Shown: one piece after another, positions 1 through 13,337 of the stretch | Numbering within the stretch: position 1 is the first letter of the stretch | Layout of the letters: the number at the start of each line of letters is the position of its first letter | Notes under the pieces: model-generated | Told to the model about the DNA's origin: nothing | What the model saw: only the letters and a program-made list of their open reading frames with translations | The model's database searches: none | Program-made: the position numbers and the translations under genes | Source: Toxoplasma gondii ME49 | Taxonomy: Eukaryota > Apicomplexa > Conoidasida > Eucoccidiorida > Sarcocystidae | Assembly: GCF_000006565.2 (NCBI RefSeq) | Contig: NC_031474.1 | Location: forward strand, 3,631,662 to 3,695,661 | Direction of reading: 5' to 3' | DNA length: 64,000 nt

Positions 1-108
1 CTGCGGGGTGAGGAGGGACAGTGAAGGCGGCAGCGAGGGGAATGCTTGGAGACACTCCAATTGCAGAGCGAGGAGCTCCAGCAGGACGACCAAGGCCTCT
101 TCGTCGAC
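1..108 (-). CDS. Probable next exon of the spastizin-like gene, cut by the window edge
   Basis: On the minus strand an acceptor ending CGTTTCAG lies just before position 108. It is followed by an open, Leu-rich frame starting VDEEALVVLLELLALQLE and running to the window edge in phase 0. The upstream exon can leave in phase 0 at 700 using a GAG|GTCTGC donor. Human spastizin has roughly 200 further residues after the block encoded at 1.7-3.6 kb, so continuation past the edge is expected. Positions 109-699 would then be intron. The donor is weak, so an alternative is that the gene stops at 676-678 and this is something else. Confidence 0.5.
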
Positions 109-2389
109 CTGAAACGGACGCAAAGGCAAGCACAGTGGAAAGACGAGGGATACGACAACTAAAGCAACTGAAAAAAAGAGTAGAAGGGTACGACATTCGG
201 AACAACGCCACTGGAAAGGCCTGAACACAGCGGACATAGAATGCCGACAAGAGAGCCGGGATCACGGAAAGGAATGCATACAACAACTGAGCAGGTCGCA
301 TACGGTGCTGAAAAAAAGCAAAGAGGAGCAATGGAAGGACCGTTCAGAAACCTGAAGAGACTCGAACACCATCTATAACGTAGGAGACGCCACAGACGCA
401 CAAGATCCACGTGCGATTTTTCCAGCTACCGCTTCGATTGCTTTTTTAGAGAAAAACATTTTCTGTTTCTGTCTCCTCCCGCCAAGACCAGTCCAGTGGG
501 GTGAGGGTGAATGCCAACGAAGGGAAACGTTCTGGTCTGTCTCCCAACATGTGCCTTCGTGTGAGGCCCTTTCTCCGAGAGAAGCTTCTTTCTCTCTCTT
601 CTCTCTTTGCTTGTCCTCTCTTTCTCTTCTCTCTCCCCAAGTGTCTTTTTCTCGTGCCTTTCCTCTCTTTCTCTTCTATCGCTCTTGGTTCCTGCAGACC
701 TCGTCTATGCAGAGATCTCTTTGATCGCATAGGTCCAGAAGTTCGCACTGAGAAGCGACGGCGCCCGCCAGCTCCAGTTTATCGCTCTTTCCTCCCGAGT
801 CGGTTTTCTCTCTGAGCGTCCGCTCCTCTGTCTCTCCAGTGTCTCCTCGCCCAGCAGGCTGGCTGCCCGGGAGCTTCGGACCCCCCGCCACAGCGTCGCA
901 ATGGAGCGCGTTTCCACCTGAGAGGTCCCGGTGTTTCGTGACCATCTGTCTGCTGAACTCCTCTGAGATTTCGCGCTCCTGGGAGACCTGGTGACAAGCG
1001 CCAGCTTCATCGCTCTCAGAGTTCCTCGGCCGCGAACCTTGAACGACGCCCGGGGAGGCCTGCAGGGGGGTCCGCTCTGAAGGCTCCTCTGCAGGCTCGC
1101 AGAGCCGCTCGGCGCGCGCGACTGGGCCGTCGCGCCCCGACACCGCCGATGGAGACATTACGCGAACGGGGACGGAGGCAGGCAAACTCGCAGATCCAAA
1201 CGGCGCGAGAGATCCCCCAGATGCCGGCAAAGACGAGGCGGACGCCGCAGAAGAAGGTCCAGGAGGGGACGCAGAAAAGGAAGAAGAAAAGGAAGAAAAG
1301 GCAGAAGGGACTCCTGAGGAAGAAAGAGAAGGAGTGTCTCTTGAGGAGAGTCGAGCGGCCTTGCGAACGAGCAGAGAGGAAGCAGTTGACCCCTGTGAGC
1401 CGTGATGAAGCGCTGCCCGGAGTTGGTTGGCGCGACCGGACCGGGATGCATCTCGAGCTGCAGATGACGAATTTGGCGATCTGCAACAGAAGGGAGAAAA
1501 CACAGAGATAGAGAGAGAGAAGAGAGAGACATGCAGGCGAATTCAGTTTAGAAATGGAGTTGGAGAAAAGGCAGTCGGTTGCTTCTTCCAGTGGTGCATC
1601 GCGGACTTTGAATTGCTCCGTATGTCCAGCGTCCACCAGAAATTCGGATTCATACTTGCTCTCCCTTTTCGAATCGGGCTCTCACCTGCGCCGCCTCCTG
1701 AGGTCTGCCAAGACGCCTCCAAGCAATTTGATTCCTTCCTCTAAAAAACCAATTTGTCGGTCCCAGCACGGCGGCGGACGCCCCGCGGCTGTCGTGACGG
1801 CTTCGAGGCCTGCGTCTCCAGGTTCGCGCCTCGAAGACTCTGTCTCCAAGTTCCGACCGGACTGGGCTGTAGCGCCCCAGCTGCCAGACGCTGGTTCCGG
1901 CGGAGAGCGCGAACAGCGCGCAGATCCCCACCCCCCGGCGGAGACAGAGAGGAGCGAGGAACGCCCAGAACTGGCTGCCAGCGAGAGAAGGACTGAAAGA
2001 AGTCCCGCGTTCAGGAAGTCGTGCGTTAGCATCTGCGAAGTGAAGGGGAGAAGGCAGAGACAAGACGCACCGAGGAACTACCTGACGGAAGAACGAGAAG
2101 GACGTTGAAGGAAACTGGGAAGGCGAAGGAGGCGAAAGAGGGGGAGGAAAATCAGGCGAAGCAGGAAATTGAAGAAAGCGGCAGCGGGGAACAAAGAACA
2201 AGGATGAAAGACAATCGCGTGCATCCGTTTTGAGACAGAAACTCATCACGGGACTGTACGCAAAGCCGAGTGCCAATGGAGATGCAGAGACTCTCGTAGC
2301 TAGAGATACGCATCTCTTTCTATCTATCTATCCAAGTGTGTACATGAGGATACGTCAGGAACTACAAAACAACAAATGCACATAGACAT

Positions 2390-2425
<36 letters not shown>

Positions 2426-5400
2426 GTACACGCAATTAAATACATGTATATATACATATATGTATGTATAACGGAATAGAAAAACGATGGTGGTGGACCA
2501 TGAGAGAAGCTGACTCGGAGAGCTTGTTTCTTCCGTTGCCTTTCACGCGAATGCGAATCCTGACTGCGCTTACATGCATGGCGTAGAGCGTGTGAAGAGC
2601 CCGCCGTTCGCGAAGGCAAAGTTTGACGGCCTGAGACCGAGAGTCAGAGACACAGTCTTTGCATGCACTCACACAAGTTGATCTCTCCCTCGCAACGACA
2701 ACCTCTGCGTTCGATTCAGCCAGTCAAACAAACAAATTATCGAATGGCACGCATAACTGCATCGACACACACACACACACTTACATATAAATATAGATGT
2801 ATATGTATGCATGTATATATATATATATATGTACAGGAATACGCGAATATCCGTATAGGCAGATGTCTCTATGGGTCCATATATACACAGAAGTGCAGGT
2901 GCCTTGAAACACGATGAATAGTAGAGGCACGATGCAGGTAAACAGGATGTTAGATCCATCATCGACTGACAGTTGTGTGGGCTGAGAGGTCCCCGAGTTT
3001 GTCTGCGAACGTCAGTTTTTTTCGAACCTCAGTTGAAATCCCTTGACTGGAGAACTCACCTTGATGAATGCCTCGCCGTTTCCGCCCATCCCAGAGACGG
3101 CCAAATGCCGCACGACTTGGGGCAATTTCTCTAGAGCCACGCAGTTGGAGACGAAACTCGCGATCAGCATGTCGGCGGCCGCGAGGGGTCCGAAGGTGAT
3201 TGAACAACTCGCAGTCTTGCCTGCTGCTGGGAGACCGAGAGGCGCTGCGGCGCCAAACACACGGTCGCACACGGCCTTCAGCAGAGACACTGGAGATCCC
3301 GTAGACGCGAGGGGAAGCGAAGAAGGAGAGCTCCCTCGCCCTGCGGGTCTGCATGGGGGGAGGCCCCCAGAAGGCGTTCGCGACATTGAAGAGCGCGGGG
3401 CAGACTTCGTCTTCACAGGGCGCGGCTGCATGCAGCTTCGTCCAGAGAGTGTAGCAGAAGGAAGTGAGAGAGAGGGAGAAGAGGAAGAAGAAATGCCTGG
3501 AGTCGCGAGAAGCCTCTGCAAAGCCCGAGGATAGTCGCCGCACCCCAGAAGAAGGTGAACGACAGACCGCAGGGCGCCGTAGCGCTCGTGGTAGTAAAGG
3601 AGGTTTCTTTTGATTTCTGGGGGAAGCAGAAACAAGGACAGGTGGAGGTTGCAGGGGAGCCGAGAGATACCAGAGAAGCAGCCGGTTTCCTTATGATCAC
3701 ATACATGGTGATATAAACGTGATTTTCGGAGAAACCACGTTGAGAAGCACACAGACCCAGCCGCGCGACGAATGGAATGCCCATTTGAAGGGGCGAGTAC
3801 AGGACGTTGTGCCGTTCCGTATGCACAGTTTCCACGCAGAGTCTTCTCGCTGAAGTCCTTCGAGTCGTGAATACTTTGTTCGTTCGGATTTTCTCGCGGT
3901 TGTACCTGTGTCTACTGAGAACTGTCTATGTGACAATGTCCGTACCTGCATATGCGATCTCTTACCACGCTTGCATTCACGTACTTATCTATCCACGTGT
4001 CTCTCGATCCATGACACTCGGAGTTGCCTTCTCTCCCCCTGTCTCTACCTGCGAAGTCCTATCCATCTTTCCCTCGACATCGATCCGTCGCTCTGTCTCG
4101 GTCTCTGGCGGCCGGGCTTCATACCTGGATAATCCGTCTTGCCTCGGACCGGGAGTCGATAATCTCCGCCGTTCTGCCCCTTAATGATATCGACGCACGT
4201 AGGCAGCGATTCAGTGATGGAGAAGGAACAGAACGTTCGAATCCTCTCTCCAATCGTAAAACAACCTCGGACCATAAGTCTGCGCTCTCGGCTCCTCTCG
4301 CGAGAAAGCAGATCAACCTCTGTCTGCGCCTCGCTGGAAGTGAAGCCCGAAGAGACCGCTTCCTCGTCTGCCGCCTCTGTCCCAACGTCGAGGGTGAGCG
4401 ACAAGCTCGAAGGCCAGAACGTTAGGGACCCCATGTGCGAGCCACCGGTCTCCGCATGCTCCCAACGGTCTCCTTGTGGGGCGGAAGGAGGCATCGACGC
4501 CCACGGAGAGCGACCGGAGGGAGGACATCGATCTTGATCTAGCAGCATCGAGGTGCCTCTCACACACTCCCAGAGATCTCGTTTCTCAAATTGTGGCAAC
4601 GAGGCAACTCCACTATGGGTGCCCGCGAAATGGCGCTGGAACGCCGCGGATGTCTCCTGGAACGCTCCCACCGCCCGGCGATCGAGTCCGCTGTCGGAAA
4701 GGAGACTGTCTCCGACCCGCGCCCGCGGCCGTGTCCGCCCAAACACAGAGACCTGGTGACGAAGAGCCAGCAGAGCAGGAGACGGCGGGCGCCCCCCGAG
4801 GGCCTGTGCATTCCACTTGAAGAGGTAAGTCGCCAGGATCTTTGAAGCGACTTCTGGCAGGGTGTTGATGTCTCCCCAGATGTCGGCAGCCGCCCCGGGC
4901 GCCGAGGAGACACCCCCGGCTTTGGGCTCCAACTCCGGCGAGGGGTCTCCAGTCTCCGGCCTCTTCGCGTCGCCTGAGGCAATGGCACCAGGCTCGGCCA
5001 CTTCGGCGAAGCCTCGCCAACGAGATGCTTCCTCAAAGGCGCCTTCGGCAGAGATGCTCTCGGGTGGGGTCTGTGAAACTGCTTCTCCACCTTCCCGTTC
5101 TGACACCTCCCCGCCTGGGCCCTCCACTCTTCCCTTGTCCTGCAGTTCAGGGACTTCTTCTGCATGCGAAGACGAAACGGAGGGGACTGACGGTGTGGCT
5201 GCGTCGCCATGAGGGGGGACCCAGGCCGCGAGTTGCGGCGAAGCTACGGGTCTGTCTCCGCCAGCGTGGAGCCCGGAGACACTGGGCTCCACTGGAGACG
5301 AGGAGACACCGGCAGCAAGGGCGACGCGAGGCTCCTCCCGGCTCAGGCACCTGGTGAGGTGAGGCATCGGCGCGGAGACGCTCGGGACTGTCTCCTCGCC

Positions 5401-8400
5401 CAGTGCGGGCGGCTCCGAAGGCAAGGCAGGTGTCTCCACAACAGGAGACGAAGGGACACCTGCCTTCTCCCTCATGGAGACGCCGTGTGTGGAATCTTGC
5501 ACGACAAATCGGGCCACAGAGGGAAGGCGCGCGAGTGCCTCGAGACTTCGGCGCCTGGGCTCCGTGGCGGAGACAGGGGCGAGGGTCGGAAAGGCCTGAA
5601 GGAAAGGCCCGGCCACAGGCGGGAGGAGAAGCCGGAGGGACTGGGTAGAGACGCGGCGCCACACAGGAAGCTGAGCAGTTGAGGCTACCCCGTGCGGCTC
5701 TACGAACCGCAGCCTGCTAGAGGAAGGCCAGCCACCCTCTGAGACAGCATGCCCCGCAAAGCGCGAGGGTGCTTGTCGCTTCTTCTCGCTTAGGGCCGCA
5801 GCAGACCCCAGCTGGTCTCGGGGGGTGAATCTCTTTCCTCGTTTCTCGTCAGAGTGATCGAAGCCTCCTTTCGCGGCCGACACTGCGGGACGAGCCACCC
5901 TGGTGTCCGGATCGAGTGTTTGGCCGGAGCCTGCATGTGTGTGGGGTGGCGCTTCCGGTACGCGCGAGGGGTTCCACTCAGCGGAGACAGTTGGAGACAG
6001 CGAGTCGAGGCAGGAAAGGGATGTGAGGCTTGGGACGCGTGGCGGCAAGCCGTAGAGACGACGGTGAAGAAGGTCGGCGGAGATACGCCTGCAAAACTCC
6101 TGGAGAGTCGCGAGAGAAAAAAGAGGACTGTGTTTGATTCCGGCCTCGAGAGCAGCCAAAGTCCGCGCCGAAAGCTGCACCTGCTTGCGTGCCTCTGGGG
6201 CTCCAGTCCCCCCGTGGCCGCGGCCTGACCCGGGGGCCTCGAAATGTCCCTTTGCTGGGCCGCCCGCGGACGGCAGGCTTCCAGAAGAAGCAACAGCCGA
6301 AGAAGGAAAACGCGAAGACGACCGAGGCTCCTTCCGGTTCTGTGGAACGCGGTCTCCAGCTGAACAGCGCAGACGCTTCACCTCTCCCGTGTCTTGCGGC
6401 ACTAGAACAGAGTTCGAAGGCGCTGTGGGGAGAGTCGAAGCGACCTTCGGAGACACAGAGACACACGGAGACGTCGACAGAGGCTGAGGGGCGTTCTTGG
6501 CCGCAGCCGTGGGATTGCGACCCTCTGTTTGGGAACCCGTGGCCAGGTCATGAGGGCGTTCGGGGATGGAACTGTTTACTTCGTCTGGGGCGTTCTGTTC
6601 GCAGGCGAGGAGCGCGGATAGCCGGTTGAAAGAAACGCCTTCAGCATCCGTCCAGCGGCGTTTGAGCGCAGCCAATTGATTTATCCAACTTGTTGTTTTC
6701 ACGGCTTGCCACGCACCTCGTTCGCGCGTTTGTGTTGCCGAAAACAAGGTTCCATGACCCTTCAACGACTCGCTATCAAGGCCTTTCCGAGGAGTCTTAC
6801 GGTTTTCTGTTGTCCCCATGAAGACGTCTCCTTTCTGCCTTTCTGCCTTCGCATTCACTTCCGCGTTATGTTCCCTGTCCTGAAGGCCCCGAGAGACACA
6901 CGGCGGGACAGCACCAACCACACGCCCCTCACGGCTCTTCGGTGTCTCCGCCTCCGTCGCTTTCCTGTTCGACTTGGAGACGCAGGGCCTCCTAAGGGTT
7001 GCCCGAGCACGCCATGCCCGCGAGGCGGTCTGGTAGAGCAGGAAGCCTTCTTCCTCTTCTCGCTTGGTTTGTATCTTCGCGACGTCGGAGCCAAATGGCC
7101 CCAAGTCCAAGTCCTTCGTGCCGGCCCGCGAGGGCAGTGCCGGCAGGACTCGCGGTGCCCCTCGGGAAGACACGTGCTTTCCTTCAGACAACTGTTGCTT
7201 TCTAGAATCTCCGGATGTCTTATCGCCCGTCTCTCCTGCCAATTTCTCGACACCCTCTGCCTTCGGTTCGCCCCCAGGCGAGGCCGCGCCACCAGCTCCA
7301 GAACCCCCGAGGAATCCCGCAGGCGACGCGGACCTCGGCGAGGAGGCTCTCAGGTTCGCGGTAGGCGACGGACGGGGCAGGAGGCTGGGGAGGAAGCCCA
7401 AGGAAATTGGCCTGCTCAGGCGTTCGCTGAGGGCATCCGCATCGCACGTACTGAGGAAGGTGGAGAACTGCTGGATCCACTGGAGCTCGCGGTGAATGTC
7501 CAGTTGGATCTGGTTCGTCGCGAGGGCCTCCTGCATTTCCTCGGCGGCCCGCGTGTAGTCTCCAAGGCAGAGCAGAGCCACGGAGCGCACCTCGCCGATG
7601 GGGTAGGCTCGCAAGACGCTCGTCGCGTTTGCGAAGCATCTGGAAAGGAGTGACGACTCAGACGCAGGCGAAGGGAAATCGGGGCCGATGCCCGTGTGCG
7701 CCGCCGTGAGAGACAACCGAGACGAGACCGCGGGCGCAGGGGGGGACTCGAGGCGCGCGATCGAGCCGCGCTGTGGTTTATCGGGAGGACGGGGGCCAGT
7801 CGTGCCACGAGAACGCCCCACTGCAACCGACGAGCAGAGCCGAGTGGCGCCATCACTGCTGCTCGCACCCACACCGCCGGATTCGTTCTGTATCTCTCCG
7901 CCTCGCGCCCTCTCCCTTCCTCTCTCTTGGATCCCTTCACCTGCTCCCGCGAGCGCCGACCCGACGGATTCGGAAAACCGCGTCACGAGATCTTCGCCCT
8001 GCAGCGTGGACAGGCGCTGGCGGTCCGAGGCGGCTCCTGTCTCCGTTTCTGCGGCATCGCTCTCCGCGGCGGTGCGCTTTCGCGGCAGCCGTAGGGCGGC
8101 GAGGACCTGCGCCACGGCCGCGTCCCTCAGAGAGGTCGCCGCGCGCTCGTAGCAGAGGCAGAGGTCGTTGGCGAGGCCGAGCTGATCTGCTCGGATCAGC
8201 GAGTCTCGGAGATGCTTGCCTTTGTCGAGGAGCATCAAACTGAGTAGCGAAAATTCACGGCCTGTGCGTTCGCGCAGGCGCACGAGGAAGGGCAGAAGTT
8301 CTTGGCCCAGGAGAACCGGCGCCGTGACGGCGGGGACTGCATGGGCGAATTTGAGGCGGCAAAAGTGGAGAAGGCGGAGAATCAGCGAGACGAGCTGAGA

Positions 8401-11400
8401 GACCCCCGCACCTCCGGAGCGGAAAGAGGAAACGGAAGAGAAGTGCGAACCGAGGTTGCTCGAGACGATGCGATTTCGTTTAGCGTCGCCCGCAGCACGG
8501 GCCGCCACGGCGACGGGACCCTGTGGGGTCGGTCCGGAGTGGTGCTTCACCGTCGGGACTTCGCGGCCTCTGGGGGTTTCCGGGAGCGGCATCGAACGCG
8601 AGGAGCCGGGGAAGTTCGGCAGGTCCACGGTAGGNNNNNNNNNNNNNNNNNNNNGTTCGGCAGGTCCACGGTAGGCCGGAGGAGACACCCGGGGAGAAAG
8701 GAGACGCAACGCACCGTGCGGGAGCGCTGGGCGTAGGACTGGACTTCTTTGAAAGTTGACCGCGAGGGACTGACGGCGCCGAAGCAGTTGAAGGGCGAGA
8801 AAAATGCGACCTGTCGGCTTGCCTGCAACGGGCGATGCGAGCTGCGAATATCCTTGGGGGGTCACGTTCGATCTGTCTNNNNNNNNNNNNNNNNNNNNGG
8901 TCGTTGGCGAGGCCGAGCTGATCTGCTCGGATCAGCGAGTCTCGGAGATGCTTGCCTTTGTCGAGGAGCATCAAACTGAGTAGCGAAAATTCACGGCCTG
9001 TGCGTTCGCGCAGGCGCACGAGGAAGGGCAGAAGTTCTTGGCCCAGGAGAACCGGCGCCGTGACGGCGGGGACTGCATGGGCGAATTTGAGGCGGCAAAA
9101 GTGGAGAAGGCGGAGAATCAGCGAGACGAGCTGAGAGACCCCCGCACCTCCGGAGCGGAAAGAGGAAACGGAAGAGAAGTGCGAACCGAGGTTGCTCGAG
9201 ACGATGCGATTTCGTTTAGCGTCGCCCGCAGCACGGGCCGCCACGGCGACGGGACCCTGTGGGGTCGGTCCGGAGTGGTGCTTCACCGTCGGGACTTCGC
9301 GGCCTCTGGGGGTTTCCGGGAGCGGCATCGAACGCGAGGAGCCGGGGAAGTTCGGCAGGTCCACGGTAGGCCGGAGGAGACACCCGGGGAGAAAGGAGAC
9401 GCAACGCACCGTGCGGGAGCGCTGGGCGTAGGACTGGACTTCTTTGAAAGTTGACCGCGAGGGACTGACGGCGCCGAAGCAGTTGAAGGGCGAGAAAAAA
9501 TGCGACCCTGTCGGCTTGCCTGCAACGGGCGATGCGAGCTGCGAATATCCTTGGGGGGTCACGTTCGATCTGTCTCCAGGGACGCCACATGCAGGGGTGG
9601 GACTGGACGTCCCTCCACATTTCACGACGCCGAGGCCCTCGCCGGGAGAAGGTTCTCTACACACTGTGGGGACCACCAGTGAGTGAGGGACGCCGTTCGT
9701 CTCCTGTCTCCGTTCTCCGCTCTCTTCCCGCGCCTGGCCTCCCTGCGAGGATCCACCGATTCCAGACCCCACACTCCGTTGAATTCCTCGATCCTGGCCC
9801 TCGCGGGGCTCTCCTCGATTTCCGTTTCGCCGCCCCTCTTCTTTTTCGCCACCATATTTCTCGCACTGCCAATCCGCGCACTCGCCCTCTCTGCCCTGCG
9901 GCTCAGGCCCCGTAGAAGAGAGCGTAGGTGCCGCCCCCAGCGACGAGAGGTGGGGTGACAGTGGGCGTTTTCCTCCTGTCTCGACTCCTCTGCCTTCGCC
10001 GCGAGAACCTTGAGGCAGGTCCGGAGCGAGTCCTCGCAGAGGCGCCGCATCGGAAGGCAGGTGCGCGATAGGCACCTGGTGAGATGCAACAGGGTGGACG
10101 GGGACAGAAGCGTAGAGGCGAAGAGACAGGTCATCACAGATCTGGAGACAAGCTTCCGCATTCACGACAGAGTGGGCGTTGCAGAGGTCGAGCAACTGAA
10201 GGGCAGTCCCCAGACACGGGACAGGTCCGAAGGAGTGGGCCCTGCGAATCGCCTCATCACGCGAACTGTCTCCCGTCAGACTCCACTTTCCACCTATCCC
10301 CGGAGAGCGGAAAGGCGGAAGGTCTCTGCCCCGTTGGTCCGGGCTCTCAGCGAGCTTCGAATCTGCGGACACACTCGCAGGAGACAACGGCCTCGAGCTG
10401 CCCGGCAGGAGAGACACAGGCGCCGAGACCGTCTCCCCAAAAGAGGTCTGAGAGTCCTGAGAAAGACTGGCGCTTCGTCTCGGAGCCGCGGCAGCGCTCA
10501 GGATCTCTTCGCCTTCTGACTCGGTTCCTCGCGCACGAGAGCCTTTTTTTCCATTTCTGTCAGAGCTACTCATGTGAAGGGTCCCTCGTTCTGGCTCCCA
10601 GATGACTCTCGCAAGCTTTTTCTTTTCTCCTTCTTCCACGTTGTCTCCGACTTCCAGCCCGCGAGTCTGCGCGAAAAACGGAGACACACCCGCCATACCG
10701 GACGTGCAGCAAGGAGACTCTGGGGTCGGGCAGGCAGGTGGGTGGAGACACAGGGCCTTTCTGGCGTAAGTAACGATGAGGCCATCGTCCCGCAGGTCCG
10801 GCCACGACTGGAAGAAGGGCACGAGGACATCACATCTTGCGTTCATCAGGAGCGACTCGACTATAAGCCGAGGTTGGAGAAGCACGCGTTCATGGTGGGG
10901 CTCCACGCGGCTTAAGACGGCCTGTAGAAGCTGGAGGGAGGCTGTCAGCGTGAGAGCCTCTTCGCGTTCTTTCTCCGTCAGTCCCAGGTCGAGGTGAGAA
11001 AGTAAAACGGAGCAGAGAAGGAGACGATCTGAAATCTTGTTGGAGAAACGGAGGAGCTTGAATGCAAACCCCACGGCTTCCCTCGGAGGGTGTGAAAGGA
11101 GAGTGTTCACCGCCGTCGTCTGGTCGTCGCATTCGGTGAAGACGTGCAGTAGGTAGGACAAGTGAATCGACGCCAACAACGAGGGATCCAGGGGAGTGAA
11201 CAGCTGAAGAAGATGAAAACAAGGAAGACACGGAAACCAGTCTAGAAGAAGAAGCCACCAACGGTCTGGAGACGAATCACCGAAGGACTTGCAACACCAG
11301 TCTCGAAATGGAACACACCATATGACCTTCGAGGAGACAGAATCGAAAAGGAAACATCTGACTCCCAGTGGACGAAACCTCCGCGGCGGCGCCTCGTAGA

Positions 11401-13300
11401 GCGTTGACTTGAAACCGGTTTCGTACACACCGTCAGCTAGGCACTGTCTCTGTTTCCTCCATTAGAGTTCCGGCAGTGTGCGAGAAGCAGACTTCAGAGA
11501 CACTCAAACCCCATGGAAGACCCGCACGCGGTGACCACGAACTTCGGAGAAGCGACAACTTTTTCATTCCAGATTCACCTCTGCAACGGTACGGGCGAGG
11601 CCATGGCCGTTGTGCTGAAGAAGAACACGAATGACTTCTGCAACTCCTTGAGGGGATCGGCACATATTTCCTACGTCCTGCCAGACGCGCCACTGGTCTC
11701 CACAGACCTCGACAGCCTGTCGGTAGGCGTCGATTTGCTGCAGAACTTGTTGCACCTTCGAAATCAGTTGCTCGGTTCTTCTTCGGCGACTCGTCAACTT
11801 CCGGTCTTCATACACGGCGGATTCTCCCTCGCCCTGCCCTTCAAGCCGAGCGGTCACCGGCGAAAAGCCTACGGCAGACGAGGAGTTTCCGTCGATGCCA
11901 TTTTCAGTGCCAACGTTTTCTTCCGGGGAGGCCAGATGCGCATTACCGTGGAAGGCCTGGCTTCCTCCGTCGTCCACGGTGCAAGATGTCCCTCCAGAGA
12001 GTCGACTTCCTGACTCGTTTGGAAACTCCAGTTCCCACCCATGTCCCTCACTGCCGCGCCTGCCATCGACGTCGTCGCGGTTGTCCTCGCGAGAGAAAAG
12101 ACCCTCCGAACTCTTTCTTTCCTCGTGCATCTCGTTGTCTGCAGAGGCGGTGTCCCGCGAGTCCTCCTGCGTTGCGTCATGCTCGTCGCTGGTCGCCGCC
12201 GGCTTTCGAACTCCCTTTCGCTTCCTTGTCACAGGCAGAGTCTCTGCCTCGGCTCTCAAACGGTGCAAGCAACAAGTGAGAGTTTCTTGAGCCGTGTGGA
12301 CCTCCCAGGAGAAATACAGTGCCAGAGCAGACTCTGTCGCAGCGACAGGGTCCTCCTCCCTCACGATGCAGCCAGGCAACGGCAGATAGTCTTGAGACTC
12401 ACCGGTGTGGAAGACAGTGACGTCATGCGTCTGTGCCTCCATCCCAGCGCCTCTGGAAACCTTCGCGTCTAACCTCTCGGGGGTGTCTCCCGAGGAAACG
12501 GATTCTTGCTTTTCTGCACACAGATGGAAGACGGAAGCGGCTGCACTCGGCAGGCCAGCATGGTGTCCCAAAACAGGCAGGCCCGGAGAAAACACAGGCG
12601 GAGACGAAGAGGACTGAGAACGAGACGAAGAAGAAAGGAAAGAAGGAAGCGCTGGTGATCTGGGAAGGTGACTGTGAAGCAGATGTCGGAGAAGGCGTTT
12701 CTGGAGGGGATCTCCTGCAGGAAGAGTCTGGTCAACAAGCCGCAGGGCAGACTGAACGAGGCCGCGGCGCATGAGGGTCGTCGCCTGAAGCCGCGCGCAT
12801 GCTTCGGTGGTTGCCTCCAGGTCGTCTGCCACAGCGAGGAGAAGCCCCTGATTGAAACCCACACGGTGAAGGCTCGAAGGAACGCATATTGCGCATGTAA
12901 AAGCACGGAAACAAACATATTAATTGCAATCCTGCATGCACATCCGGACTCGCTGCTACAGCTGCACGACGCCGGGAGCGATGCAGGAAAAGAAATGTCA
13001 AGAGAGTGGTAGATCGTCCAAAATATCGAAACACTCATGTTGACATTGACAATCGGAATGTGACAAAAGAGAGAAGCCTTTCAACTCAAAGCCAGAGAAT
13101 CACAGAGAACCAAGGACAAGAGAGGGGGCGAAGACACGACCGGCGACCACCAAGCAACGATCTCAACTTGAAATCACGAGATTCATGCGTCTTCCCGAAA
13201 CCACAAATGCTGATATCCTGATATTCATATGTATATCTCCATCTGAATAAAACTCTATAGGCTCGTGCAGACACATCTGCATGTTCACGCATGCACGTTG

Positions 13301-13337
<37 letters not shown>

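Larger units (their letters stand above)
1686..3616 (-). other. Spastizin C-terminal block (two exons)
   Basis: Exon 3616-3060 carries NLLYYHERYGALRSVVHLLL and GDYPRALQRLL, then a segment with FVSNCVALEKLPQVVRHLAV. Exon 2032-1686 continues with LTHDFLNAGLLSVLLSLA and GFLEEGIKLLGGVLADL. Human spastizin has in the same order a segment starting YYQECLFYLHNYSTNLAIIS, LREALLHLL, KYLIAACQHLQKKNYYHILY, and KAKSYTELGEKLSWLLKAK. Junction phases agree (phase 1 into 3616, phase 0 into 2032, phase 2 out at 1686). The 1,027-bp intron between the exons holds two CA/TA microsatellites. Confidence 0.72.
8163..9575. repeat. False duplication from unmerged overlapping contigs
   Basis: Positions 8,163-8,634 (472 bases) recur at 8,899-9,370 with the same length and no difference I could see. 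Positions 8,655-8,878 (224 bases) recur as 9,350-9,575 (226 bases), with one A and one C missing from two homopolymer runs. This fits a left contig, a short low-quality contig and a right contig that all overlap. Removing 736 bases (8,163-8,898) gives one exon from 11,203 to 4,125 of 6,343 bases, phase 0 in and phase 1 out, exactly what the next acceptor at 3,616 needs. Each copy codes for the same part of the protein (for example LLDKGKHLRDSLIRADQLGL), so the duplication is an assembly error and not biology. Confidence 0.92.

Noticed and set aside
4045..11428. Two overlapping long minus-strand frames that seem to encode a duplicated domain
   Set aside because: The repeat is created by the unmerged contigs around the two N runs. 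After collapse there is one exon.
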